Positions 34,692 through 43,366 of a stretch of 64,000 nt of DNA are shown in pieces. This DNA comes from Paenibacillus montaniterrae (GTDB taxonomy: Bacteria; Bacillota; Bacilli; Paenibacillales; Paenibacillaceae). The notes under the pieces are model-generated. The model was given only the letters and a program-made list of their open reading frames with translations, was not told the DNA's origin and did no database searches. The stretch is from the NCBI RefSeq assembly GCF_018403185.1, contig NZ_BOSE01000004.1, positions 372,001 through 436,000 of the forward strand. Direction: 5' to 3'. How positions within the stretch are numbered: the first letter of the stretch is position 1; each line of letters begins with the position of its first letter. Position numbers and translations under genes: made by a program.

Positions 34692-35123
34692 ATGTCTATT
34701 TGTCCATCTAATGAATTTCAAAACGTGCAGGAAGAAGCAGTCATGCTTCATATTCAACGCATCGAAGTATTTGTCATTCCAGCGTTGGCAGTAGATGCTA
34801 ACGGCTATCGCGTTTGCTTAAGAATTTCCAGCAACCGAGGCTATGGCTGGAGTGAAATATTCGTCGATGATTCCGACCTGACGTTTAACGTTCAGGACTG
34901 GGAGCAGCAGTTATCACCATTCGTAGGTCCTTCATCCATACCTGATCTGGCAGAGCAGGTCGCAACTCAATTGCAGCAATCGATCGATTATGATGAGCGG
35001 GCAATTTACTTGTTCACTATTGCTCTGCATCAGCTTAAATTTTTGCCGGATGATCACGACACTCACCATTTTTACGAAGAAGCCGTCTTAAGACAACGGG
35101 CGATTGCATATTTGGCTGTCTAA
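34692..35123 (+). CDS. Unrecognised protein under c-di-AMP riboswitch control
   Basis: Protein of 143 residues, mixed alpha/beta, no signal peptide, no membrane segment. Residues 18-75 (HIQRIEVFVIPALA, then GYRVCLRISSNRGYGWSEIFVDD) resemble the capping domain of the enolase superfamily, but the barrel is absent and the C-terminal half is helical and acidic with His (DDHDTHHFYEEA). I do not recognise a known family and give no function. ATG 34692 follows AAAGGAGAG. The upstream riboswitch links it to osmotic, potassium or cell-wall homeostasis by general knowledge of c-di-AMP only. It is a single gene with its own terminator. Confidence 0.8.
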   Translation: MSICPSNEFQNVQEEAVMLHIQRIEVFVIPALAVDANGYRVCLRISSNRGYGWSEIFVDDSDLTFNVQDWEQQLSPFVGPSSIPDLAEQVATQLQQSIDYDERAIYLFTIALHQLKFLPDDHDTHHFYEEAVLRQRAIAYLAV

Positions 35124-35134
35124 CTCATGAAACA

Positions 35135-35182
35135 AATAAGCAGGATTAGCAAGCATTGATGCCGCTAATCCTGCTTATTGTT
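35135..35182. terminator. Terminator between convergent genes
   Basis: AATAAGCAGGATTAGC and GCTAATCCTGCTTATT make a 16-bp stem followed by GTTT. It probably serves the riboswitch gene and perhaps the convergent esterase gene. Confidence 0.75.
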
Positions 35183-35208
35183 TATAAGAACAGTTTTTCA
35201 GACACTTC

Positions 35209-36306
35209 CTAACTGTACTTAGCGATTACAGACTTAAAGCCGGCAGCAATCTCCGTCATTAAATCCTCCGCTTGTGGATACAGTCCGTATTTATCCATAA
35301 AAGCGTGGTCCATTCCTTTATAGCATATATAAGTCGTATCTACTCCCGCTGCAGCCAGACGTGCGGCGTACGCTTTCCCCTCGATCTTCAAGCCATCGTA
35401 CTCTGCAGTGACGATTAATGTCGTTGGCAGTTGATCGACATGTTCATAAAATATAGGCGAAACATGCGGATGTTGCGCGTCCACCTTGCTTTGTACATAA
35501 AGATTTAGAATCGCATTATGTTCTTTAGGTGCAAGCCCCATCACAATGCCAGTCATTAACTCAGCCTGTTCGCTGATTGTATATTGATCAATTGACCATG
35601 AAAAGTAAGGATTGACTGCGGCCATACATACTGTTGGATAAATAAGCGCTTGATACTTAATATAGTCCGTTCCTTTTTCACGATCAATGATTGAACAAAC
35701 AGCCGATAAATTGCCGCCCGCGCTATCTCCTGCGACTGCAATCCAGTCTCGATTAACCTCAAGCTGTTCCGCATGCTCATGTACCCACACAACAGTGTCC
35801 CAGCAATCAGTCAAACCCGCAGGAAACGGATGCTCAGGCGCTAAACGATAATCGACGGATATGACGACCGCTCCTGCCTTCTCTGCCAGTCCTTTGCATG
35901 GATTTTCCACTGTTTTAAGCGAGCCGCCAATGAATCCGCCGCCATGAAAAAACACAATCGCTGGCTTAAGGCCTTCTACACTTGGCGTATAAATTCTAAC
36001 AGTTATTTCTGCTTCTGTACCGATAATTTGTCGTTCAACTGTATCGACTCCGCTAGACAAATCTGTATTCGGCCAGCCCATTGACGCGCGAATTTGAGCT
36101 AATGAGGATGGAGCATTTAGCTCCAGGTGCTCCGCATGCTCAAACTGCATCGACTTATTAATATTAAGCACACGCGGATCAAGCACGCCTTCTTGATCAA
36201 GCTCGGGAATACGCTTGGTCACTACTTTGAGCTCCCCTTCTTTCCGGGTGATGGTACGCTCCTGCAGCAGTTGCAGCCATGTGTAGTAATTCGGATCTTC
36301 GCTCAT
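35209..36306 (-). CDS. Alpha/beta hydrolase, hormone-sensitive-lipase type esterase
   Basis: Esterase-like enzyme of 365 residues. The oxyanion-hole motif HGGG (VFFHGGGFIGGS) is near residue 120, the nucleophile lies in GDSAGGN near 190, and the catalytic His is in GMDHAFM near 335; the acid residue is likely in TAEYDGLK. ATG 36306 is preferred (GGAGG 8 nt upstream) over the TTG six bases earlier. It lies 22 bp after the sugar-binding protein gene and closes that operon, so it may deacylate the sugar imported by this locus (inference). Confidence 0.88.
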   Translation of the reverse strand: MSEDPNYYTWLQLLQERTITRKEGELKVVTKRIPELDQEGVLDPRVLNINKSMQFEHAEHLELNAPSSLAQIRASMGWPNTDLSSGVDTVERQIIGTEAEITVRIYTPSVEGLKPAIVFFHGGGFIGGSLKTVENPCKGLAEKAGAVVISVDYRLAPEHPFPAGLTDCWDTVVWVHEHAEQLEVNRDWIAVAGDSAGGNLSAVCSIIDREKGTDYIKYQALIYPTVCMAAVNPYFSWSIDQYTISEQAELMTGIVMGLAPKEHNAILNLYVQSKVDAQHPHVSPIFYEHVDQLPTTLIVTAEYDGLKIEGKAYAARLAAAGVDTTYICYKGMDHAFMDKYGLYPQAEDLMTEIAAGFKSVIAKYS

Positions 36307-36328
36307 GCTCAAGCCTCCGTCCTTCTAC

Positions 36329-37837
36329 TTATTGTGTTTGCAGCCATGCATCAAGCTGCTTTTGCTTTTCAGCGATCATCGTATCAAGACCTGCATCCTT
36401 CAGCTTCTTATTAAAATCCGCTATTGTTGATGGGTCCAATGTTCCGGACTCAATGCCGGGACGATACTCGTCGAGTACGTTTTGCACAGCTGCCACCTCT
36501 GTTTTTACGTTGGTTGTATCAAACACAAAGCCAATCGCTTTAGACAGCTTGGCACTTTCATTGAACGCTTTCATCTGATCCCATATATCCGGTGCTGTGC
36601 CTTGCCAAGGATAAGCGAGAGCGTTATTGCCGATCATCCATTGAGTGGCCAGATAGGTTTGCTCGGTTACGCCATCAGGCAATTTAATCGTCCCATCTCC
36701 AGCCTGTACATAATGGATCCCTTCAATGCCATTGTCGAGTAAATTAACAATATCTTTATCCGTATACAGCAGATTGATCATTTCCATTGCTTTCTCAGGA
36801 TTTTTTGAATTTTTTGCGATTGAGATCATAAATGAAGCTGCGGTTGACGAGCTAGATACTGGCTCCGTAATGCGAACTGCCACCATTTCCATGCCGTTCG
36901 CGACCTTTTCTTGATTTTCAAAGCCTGGCTTAAAGTTGGACAAATAACCGATCGCTTTATTCGCTCTCATCATTGCTGTATTGCTTTCTTGAGAGGTGGA
37001 AGCATCTGGCGGCACGAAGCCTTTCTTATACCATTCATGTGCCAGCTCGCTATATTTACGGTAGATGTCCGACTCAAACAGATTGAATAATTGGGTGCTG
37101 TCATCATCATAATTTAAAACCCCGATATTATTGCCCAGTCCGTCGATATATCCTGTAAACATATCAGTAACAATCGTTACCGTTTGCGAGCGTTGCACAA
37201 TCGGGTACATATCCGGCTCTTTTTCCTTTAAGATTTGGAAGATGGCGGTTAAATCCTCGAACGTTTTAACGGTGCTTAGATCAATATTATGCTTGTCCAA
37301 AATGTCTTTACGCGCAATATAGCCGTAATCTGTCGCAAAATCGCGGACGCTTGGGATGCCATAGGTAACGCCATTCAGCTTTGCACCTGCCAAAATTTCT
37401 GCAGGCATTGTATGTTTGATGTCTGGCGCATACTGCTCAATCAGGTCATCCAGCGCAATGATCTGACCTTTTGCAACTTGACTGCTGTAATTAAGCGTGG
37501 CTGATGATACGATCAAATCAAGCGGCTCGCTGCCAGCTAAAATCAGATTCGTTTGCTGCGTCCATGCCGCTACATCAATTGGCATAAGCTTAATCTTCGC
37601 ATTAATCTTTTCCTGCGTAATTTTGTTGATTTCATCCTCCACCTTCTGCAAATCCTTGAATATGCTGGCGACATTAAGAAAAGCAAACACGAGCTCGACT
37701 GGCTTGTCGTCACCTCCTTCTGAATTTGTCGGATTCTCTCTCTCTGGGGAGCCGCCGCTTGAACATGCGGCAAGCAACAAAGCTAAAGCTAGCAATAATG
37801 ATAGCATTGCGTTGAACTTAAATGTTAATCTCATCAT
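36329..37837 (-). CDS. Extracellular sugar-binding lipoprotein of an ABC importer
   Basis: Binding protein of 502 residues with lipobox LLAAC (Cys at residue 25) after a hydrophobic signal, then a Gly/Ser/Glu-rich linker. The mature part has the family-1/YtcQ-LplA pattern (EINKITQEKINAKIKLMPID and YGIPSVRDFATDYGYIARKDIL). RBS AAGGAGG precedes the ATG. It follows the two permease genes. As in most CUT1/LplABC-type importers no ATPase is encoded here; a shared MsmX-type ATPase elsewhere is expected. Confidence 0.92.
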   Translation of the reverse strand: MMRLTFKFNAMLSLLLALALLLAACSSGGSPERENPTNSEGGDDKPVELVFAFLNVASIFKDLQKVEDEINKITQEKINAKIKLMPIDVAAWTQQTNLILAGSEPLDLIVSSATLNYSSQVAKGQIIALDDLIEQYAPDIKHTMPAEILAGAKLNGVTYGIPSVRDFATDYGYIARKDILDKHNIDLSTVKTFEDLTAIFQILKEKEPDMYPIVQRSQTVTIVTDMFTGYIDGLGNNIGVLNYDDDSTQLFNLFESDIYRKYSELAHEWYKKGFVPPDASTSQESNTAMMRANKAIGYLSNFKPGFENQEKVANGMEMVAVRITEPVSSSSTAASFMISIAKNSKNPEKAMEMINLLYTDKDIVNLLDNGIEGIHYVQAGDGTIKLPDGVTEQTYLATQWMIGNNALAYPWQGTAPDIWDQMKAFNESAKLSKAIGFVFDTTNVKTEVAAVQNVLDEYRPGIESGTLDPSTIADFNKKLKDAGLDTMIAEKQKQLDAWLQTQ

Positions 37838-37893
37838 ATTTTCCTCCTTTTTAATGTGACTTTCTATAGTGAAAATCCAGAGCCAGACACTTC

Positions 37894-38781
37894 CTAGCCC
37901 TTAACTGCACCAACCACAAGCCCTTTAACAAAGTACTTTTGGAAAAACGGATAAACGCATAGCAATGGAACAACACCGATAACAGCCATCGCCATCCGCA
38001 CGGCATTAGTAGGCAAATTAGCAGCGATAGCTGAAGCATTATTGCCGGCAAATGAGTTCTGCTGCAAAAATTGAATATTAGTCAGCATCCGATTGAGCAG
38101 ATTTTGAATACTGAACAGCCGCGGCTCGGTCAAATAAATCAAACCGTTAAACCAATCGTTCCAATAAGCGATCGTCAGCATTAGCCCGATAGTAGCGAGA
38201 ATTGGCAGCGAAAGCGGCATAACAATACTGAAGAAGATTCGGTATTCAGAAGCTCCATCAATATAGGCTGATTCAATAATCGGCACAGGAATTGATGTTG
38301 CAAAATATGTGCGTATAAGCAGGATGAAAAAGCCATTGGTCAGCAGCCCCGGTATAATTAAAGCAAGCAGTGTATTTTTCATATGAAAGATTTCTGTATA
38401 GACCAAATACGTTGGTACTAAACCGCCATTGAACAGCAGCGTGAAGAAGACAACGAAGGAAAAAAAGTACTTAAAGGGCAATACCCCTCTGCTTAAAGGA
38501 TAAGCAAGCAGCGCTGAAATCGTTAATCCTACTGAAGTGCCGATTACCGTAATTAAAATCGTAATGCCGTAAGCTCTCAATAATGAGCTTGATTCGCCCC
38601 ATAAATATTTATAGGCTTCTAAGCTGTATTCACTCGGAAAAAACGTATAGCCGAGCTTAATAATGGACTGCTCGCTGGCAAATGACGAAATGATCAATAA
38701 AAGAAACGGCAGCAAGCAAGCAGCAGTTAAGACCACCATAAAGATGTTCAACGCTGTCTGATTCATCTCATTGCTTCTCAA
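37894..38781 (-). CDS. ABC sugar permease, LplC/YtcP type
   Basis: Membrane subunit of 295 residues with six hydrophobic segments and the EAA loop (ESAYIDGASEYRIFFSIVMPLSLPILA) that docks the ATPase. TTG 38781 is the likely start (GGGGGAGAT upstream, giving MRSNEMNQTALN). The longer frame would overlap the preceding permease by over 100 bp. It follows LplB-type permease by 13 bp. Confidence 0.9.
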   Translation of the reverse strand: MRSNEMNQTALNIFMVVLTAACLLPFLLLIISSFASEQSIIKLGYTFFPSEYSLEAYKYLWGESSSLLRAYGITILITVIGTSVGLTISALLAYPLSRGVLPFKYFFSFVVFFTLLFNGGLVPTYLVYTEIFHMKNTLLALIIPGLLTNGFFILLIRTYFATSIPVPIIESAYIDGASEYRIFFSIVMPLSLPILATIGLMLTIAYWNDWFNGLIYLTEPRLFSIQNLLNRMLTNIQFLQQNSFAGNNASAIAANLPTNAVRMAMAVIGVVPLLCVYPFFQKYFVKGLVVGAVKG

Positions 38782-38794
38782 TGTAATCTCCCCC

Positions 38795-39727
38795 TTAGAA
38801 TAGCGCTTGGTCTCTATCTTTTTTCGCCACAATATAGTTCGATAGCAATACAAGCACGAAGCCGACCACTGACTGATATAAACCGGCTGCTGACGACATT
38901 CCGATGTCGCCAAGCTGCATTAAGCCGCGGTACACATACGTATCAATCACATCTGTTGTCGATTTGAGCGCTCCAGAATTAAGCGGTACTTGATAGAATA
39001 AACCAAAATCAGAGTAGAAAATACGACCGATGGCCAATAAAGTCATAATAATGATCGTCGGCATAATGAGCGGAACCGTTATGCTTTTAATTTGTGCCCA
39101 TTTGCTTGCGCCGTCTATAGTAGCAGCTTCATAATATTCATGATCAATACCTACAATTGAAGCAAGGAAAATGATGCACAAGTAGCCGATGTTTTTCCAA
39201 ACATTTACGATCGTTAATATAAATGGCCAATACTCGGCCTTGGAGTACCACGCAATTGGATCGATCCCAAACAGCGGCAGCACTGTATTATTCATAAAGC
39301 CGTTTTCAACATGCAGCATCGCGACTACTAAATAACTGACAATAACCATCGAAATGAGATACGGCAGCAGCACGATGCTTTGATAGAAGCGTTTGGCTAC
39401 GGCGTTGCGAATTTCATTAAGCAGAATCGCCAGCCCAATCGCAATGACCGTATTCAAAATAATAAAGAATCCATTATACAAAATGGTATTGCGCGTAATA
39501 ATGAAAGCATCATTCGTTTTGAAAAGAAACTCAAAGTTTTTCAAGCCAATCCAATCACTTGCAAAAATGCCCTTTGCATAGTTAATGTCCTTAAATGCAA
39601 TAACAATGCCCGCCATCGGAATATAGTTGTTAATGACCAAATAAATGAGTCCAGGTATCATCATAAACAACAGTGCACGATACCTTACAACCTGCTTCCA
39701 TGTTTGTCCCCATCTGGTCTGCCCCAT
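38795..39727 (-). CDS. ABC sugar permease, LplB type
   Basis: Membrane subunit of 310 residues with six hydrophobic segments and the EAA motif (YEAATIDGASKWAQIKSITVPLIMPTI). The N-terminal region (YRALLFMMIPGLIYLVINNYIPMAGIVIAFKDINY) matches LplB/YteP permeases. First gene of the importer operon LplB-LplC-binding protein-esterase. GAGGGAAT precedes ATG 39727. Confidence 0.92.
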   Translation of the reverse strand: MGQTRWGQTWKQVVRYRALLFMMIPGLIYLVINNYIPMAGIVIAFKDINYAKGIFASDWIGLKNFEFLFKTNDAFIITRNTILYNGFFIILNTVIAIGLAILLNEIRNAVAKRFYQSIVLLPYLISMVIVSYLVVAMLHVENGFMNNTVLPLFGIDPIAWYSKAEYWPFILTIVNVWKNIGYLCIIFLASIVGIDHEYYEAATIDGASKWAQIKSITVPLIMPTIIIMTLLAIGRIFYSDFGLFYQVPLNSGALKSTTDVIDTYVYRGLMQLGDIGMSSAAGLYQSVVGFVLVLLSNYIVAKKDRDQALF

Positions 39728-39767
39728 AGTCCATTCCCTCTTTCTTCTGTGATAAGCTAATTGTAAT

Positions 39768-39781
39768 TTACAGCGCTTTCA
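39768..39781 (-). promoter_or_regulatory. Candidate CcpA-binding (cre) site
   Basis: On the minus strand TGAAAGCGCTGTAA is close to the cre consensus TGWAARCGYTWNCW (two mismatches near the end). It sits 40 bp upstream of the importer operon start, where carbon catabolite repression would be expected. Inferred from sequence only. Confidence 0.45.
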
Positions 39782-39866
39782 TTTGCTTACCACTAATACG
39801 ACCTGTTGTTTACAGTTTTACGACGTACTCCTTTAGGCTTTAACCGGCAAGCAGGCTGAAGGACAC

Positions 39867-39901
39867 AAAAAGCTGGACAGAAGATTTCTGCCCAGCTTTT
39901 T
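39867..39901 (-). terminator. Terminator after the YesN-type regulator gene
   Basis: AAAAAGCTGGGCAGAAATCTTCTGTCCAGCTTTTT on the minus strand. It separates the regulator/glycosidase transcript from the importer operon. Confidence 0.82.
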
Positions 39902-39944
39902 GCTGATTTGACTGAAGGATGACTTTGCTCCGAGGTGCTAATAA

Positions 39945-41579
39945 CTACATCGCTTGGTTTTGCCGCTGCTGCTTGCGATAATCTACTGGATTAAGCGATG
40001 TGAACTTTTTGAAAATAGTAGAAAAATATGAAATATTAGAGTAGCCGGAAGCGACCGCAATTTCACTGATCGTTTGGTTCGTTTCCTTAAGCAAGCGCTT
40101 GGCGTAGTCGAGCCTGCATTGCTGCATATAATCAGAAATCGACATCCCTGTTTCCTTCTTGAATACTCTTGTTAAATAATCGGGATTCAAGTAGACATGG
40201 CGAGCAATATCTTCTCGCGACAGCTGCTGCTCACCGATATGATCTTTAATATATTGTACGGCCTTCTCTACCACGGTCATGCTTTTTTTAATGGTATGAA
40301 CCCGATTCATCGCCACCTGTATAATATAAACAACCCATTCCTCGAGCGCATGCACCGAATGCAGCACTTCCTTCGATTGACCTGCCAAGCTTTTTTGATC
40401 GAATACTTGGTTAACGTGCAAGCCCATCTGATATAAATAGGTGTAAATCATTTGCAAAAACTCTTGATAAAAAGCTTCCACGCCTTTAGCATCAATACAA
40501 ATCTGCTCCTGCTTCCAGCTATTAAAATAAAGCGAGACATGCTCAAACAACAGCTGCTCCTGCTGCTCCTTCATCCAGCACAGCCATTGTGACCATTGCA
40601 CGTCCGGCATTTTCGTCGGCTGCTCACGCCATTCCTCAAGCATTATAATTGTATTGATTTGCACAATATTGTTTTTATTCAGCTCAATCAGCTTATCGAC
40701 TACGTTAACTACCTCTGATATAGCGACTTCTGTGCCAACATATAAAGAAATATCACAATAAAGATGCTCATTGCAAAACTTGATCAGCATGTCACCGCCA
40801 TCGTCCAAGCCTGACCATACAGCATGATCTCCCTCAGCTGCAACGATGAAAAGTATAAGACCTTGCTCATTGTCGAGCGAGACAGTGATTGCTTCTTTTC
40901 CTGCTCGCTGCAAACCATCCTGTACTGCGTTGGAAATCGCATACTTCATAATTTGCTCATCGCGTTGCGTCAAAATTTTATACCATCTTCTAATCTTGAG
41001 TAAAATCGGCAAATAGCGAACCTCCGGGTGATGCTCCAATCCATGCCGCGACAACTGCTCGGCAATAACAGAAGGCTTGGATGGAAAGCTGCGATTCAGC
41101 AGTCCTTGCCAAAATCGTTCTGCCACAATCGGTCTTTGGGACTCCCATAGCTTGCGATAGTGGTCGTACATCGCTTCATAGCTCATCTTCGCCTTGGACT
41201 CGGCAAGCTGGCGCTGAGCTTTGCCAATAACCTGCTCAATCTCTTCATAATCAACCGGCTTGAGCAAATAATCAAAGCTGCTTAGCTGCAATGCTCGCTG
41301 CAAAAATACAAAATCGGAATGACAGGTCAGGAAGATTGTCAGCGTATCGGGGTAATGCTCACGTACCCATTCCTGCATTTCCATGCCGTTTTGCTGCGGC
41401 ATTTCAATATCGCAAATCAAAATTGAAATCGGAAATTGTTTAAACAGTTCTTGACCTTGCTGGACGCTGTAGGCTAAGTGAACATGCTCTGCAGCTATGC
41501 CGAGCCTACTCCAGCCTATGCCAGCCTGCAGTCCTCGCGCAGCATGAACTTCATCATCAATGATTAGAATATGATGCAT
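39945..41579 (-). CDS. YesN-type response regulator (receiver plus AraC HTH)
   Basis: Protein of 544 residues. The receiver domain at 1-125 has acidic D8-D9 (LIIDDEVH), phospho-acceptor Asp near 57 (LICDIEMPQ), Thr in FLTCH and Lys in LLKPVDY. A long middle region of about 300 residues has no named domain, and two AraC helix-turn-helix motifs close the chain (HVYLNPDYLTRVFKKETGMS, then AVASGYSNISYFSTIFKKFT). RBS AGGAGG. It follows the YesM-type kinase by 13 bp. Together they probably sense a sugar and activate the adjacent importer and glycosidases. Confidence 0.93.
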   Translation of the reverse strand: MHHILIIDDEVHAARGLQAGIGWSRLGIAAEHVHLAYSVQQGQELFKQFPISILICDIEMPQQNGMEMQEWVREHYPDTLTIFLTCHSDFVFLQRALQLSSFDYLLKPVDYEEIEQVIGKAQRQLAESKAKMSYEAMYDHYRKLWESQRPIVAERFWQGLLNRSFPSKPSVIAEQLSRHGLEHHPEVRYLPILLKIRRWYKILTQRDEQIMKYAISNAVQDGLQRAGKEAITVSLDNEQGLILFIVAAEGDHAVWSGLDDGGDMLIKFCNEHLYCDISLYVGTEVAISEVVNVVDKLIELNKNNIVQINTIIMLEEWREQPTKMPDVQWSQWLCWMKEQQEQLLFEHVSLYFNSWKQEQICIDAKGVEAFYQEFLQMIYTYLYQMGLHVNQVFDQKSLAGQSKEVLHSVHALEEWVVYIIQVAMNRVHTIKKSMTVVEKAVQYIKDHIGEQQLSREDIARHVYLNPDYLTRVFKKETGMSISDYMQQCRLDYAKRLLKETNQTISEIAVASGYSNISYFSTIFKKFTSLNPVDYRKQQRQNQAM

Positions 41580-41592
41580 GATTCGTCGCCTC

Positions 41593-43326
41593 CTAGTTCA
41601 GGATGATTTCAAATCTGACTACAGCGCCATAGCGGCCATTTTGCTCATTATAAAAGTAAATGTGGGCACGCTCCTCATACAGCAGCTTTAAACGACGCCT
41701 TACATTCCATATCCCGATTTTCTCTCCGCTTCCGTCATGCTCTAGCTGCTCTGAGCCAAGCTTGGCCAGTACTTCCTCTGAAAATCCGGGGCCTGTATCT
41801 TTAATTGTAATACTCAGCACCTGATGATCGTCAACAGATTCGATAACTGCTTGTACATTGATCGTAGTAGGCCGCTCATTATTAACGGTATATTTAATAG
41901 TATTTTCCACCATTGTTTGAACGATTAATGGCGGTACTTCAACTTTCATTGCCTGCTCTGAGCCTTCTACATGGTAAATTAAACTGTGTGGAAAGCGCAG
42001 CTGCTGAATTCGCAAATAATTGGATGTATGCGCCAATTCATCACGTAACGAGACGAAGTAAGAATTGCTTTTGAACATAAACCGAAAGTAGCTGACTAAA
42101 CATCGCGTCATTTCCTGCACGAGTTTATAATCTTTCATCGTAGCTAAATTATAGATGATATTTAGTGAATTCATAAAAAAATGCGGATTGATTTGTAATT
42201 GCAAATGCTTCAATTCTGCACGCTGCAAATTAATTTTTTCTTCATAAATATTAATTTTCAAATTGTGTATTTCTGAAATCATTTGATTAAATGTCTCGTT
42301 GACGATCCCGAACTCTGTAGATGTTTTTTGCGGTTCAATCCGCATATTCCAGTCTCCTGCCCTAAGCTTGCGCATTGCTATAAGCAGACGCTTGATCGGA
42401 GTTAAAAAAATACGCTGGATCATATAGAAGAAGATAAGCAGTACAAGGATAACCGCAATTAATATAATCGTGGTAATTCGTTGAATGAGCGGCAGCTGCT
42501 GCATCATTTCTTTGTCCGGCATTAGCACTACTATGTTGTAGGCGCCTACCTGAGAAGGTTCTCCAATTAACAGCCAGCTGTCGTTCGCCCCTGTTAATGT
42601 GTAGGATTGTGGCGAATAGCTAAAATCGATTTGCTTCTCATCAAGCCCGAATGTGCTCGTAATTGGCTCATTCTCATGATTGGTCAACAGCGTTACACCG
42701 TCTTCGCCAAGATTAATCAATTGCAGCGGCTGCAGCAAGCTCTCGCTGTCAATCCAAGCACCAACATAGGTTTCGCCTGTGCGAACAAGATGAAAAATAT
42801 AATGTTCATTTCCACCTGCACCTGTCCACACCTGCCATTTGGAATAATCCGTTTCTGCTGCCACTGTATGAATCATCGTTAATATTTCTTGCTCAAGCTT
42901 TTCACGATCGGCGTATTCATCGCCAAAGCTTCTCGCAAGCACCAATTCTTCATTGCGAATCGAATAAATGAAAAAAGCATCCATGCTGATCGATGACAGC
43001 TCCTTCTTCATCGCGTTATGGATTCTAATTTTGGCAAGCGAATAGGCGGTTTCATTTCTGGAGCGCAGCGCATCGAAAATGACGATATCGGATTCAAACT
43101 CCGACAAATTGATTAAAAATTTGTCTACCTCCTGCAGCATCAGATCAGACTGATTCATATAAAGGCTAAGCATGTTTTTATTCGATTGCGATACTTGAGA
43201 GCGAATGACATTAACCGATGACACGGTGTTGACAATCAACATAATGATGAGCGGGATAATGATAAGGAGAAGCGTAGCGATTAATTTGAAACGTAATGAA
43301 TTCATCCGCGCTTTCAGTCTAGTCAT
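41593..43326 (-). CDS. YesM-type sensor histidine kinase
   Basis: Membrane kinase of 577 residues. Two transmembrane segments flank a large extracytoplasmic sensor region (residues about 16-36 and 285-305); then HAMP (RIFLTPIKRLLIAMRKLRAGDWNMRIEP), the His_kinase domain with QINPHFFMNSLNIIYNLA (phospho-His) near 385, and an ATPase domain with VENTIKYTVN and DTGPGFSEE. RBS GAGGAGAAG. It sits 40 bp after the GH3 gene and 13 bp before its partner regulator. Confidence 0.93.
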   Translation of the reverse strand: MTRLKARMNSLRFKLIATLLLIIIPLIIMLIVNTVSSVNVIRSQVSQSNKNMLSLYMNQSDLMLQEVDKFLINLSEFESDIVIFDALRSRNETAYSLAKIRIHNAMKKELSSISMDAFFIYSIRNEELVLARSFGDEYADREKLEQEILTMIHTVAAETDYSKWQVWTGAGGNEHYIFHLVRTGETYVGAWIDSESLLQPLQLINLGEDGVTLLTNHENEPITSTFGLDEKQIDFSYSPQSYTLTGANDSWLLIGEPSQVGAYNIVVLMPDKEMMQQLPLIQRITTIILIAVILVLLIFFYMIQRIFLTPIKRLLIAMRKLRAGDWNMRIEPQKTSTEFGIVNETFNQMISEIHNLKINIYEEKINLQRAELKHLQLQINPHFFMNSLNIIYNLATMKDYKLVQEMTRCLVSYFRFMFKSNSYFVSLRDELAHTSNYLRIQQLRFPHSLIYHVEGSEQAMKVEVPPLIVQTMVENTIKYTVNNERPTTINVQAVIESVDDHQVLSITIKDTGPGFSEEVLAKLGSEQLEHDGSGEKIGIWNVRRRLKLLYEERAHIYFYNEQNGRYGAVVRFEIILN

Positions 43327-43366
43327 CGCTATCTTCTCCTCTTATGAAGTCTATTTTACGAAAAAC

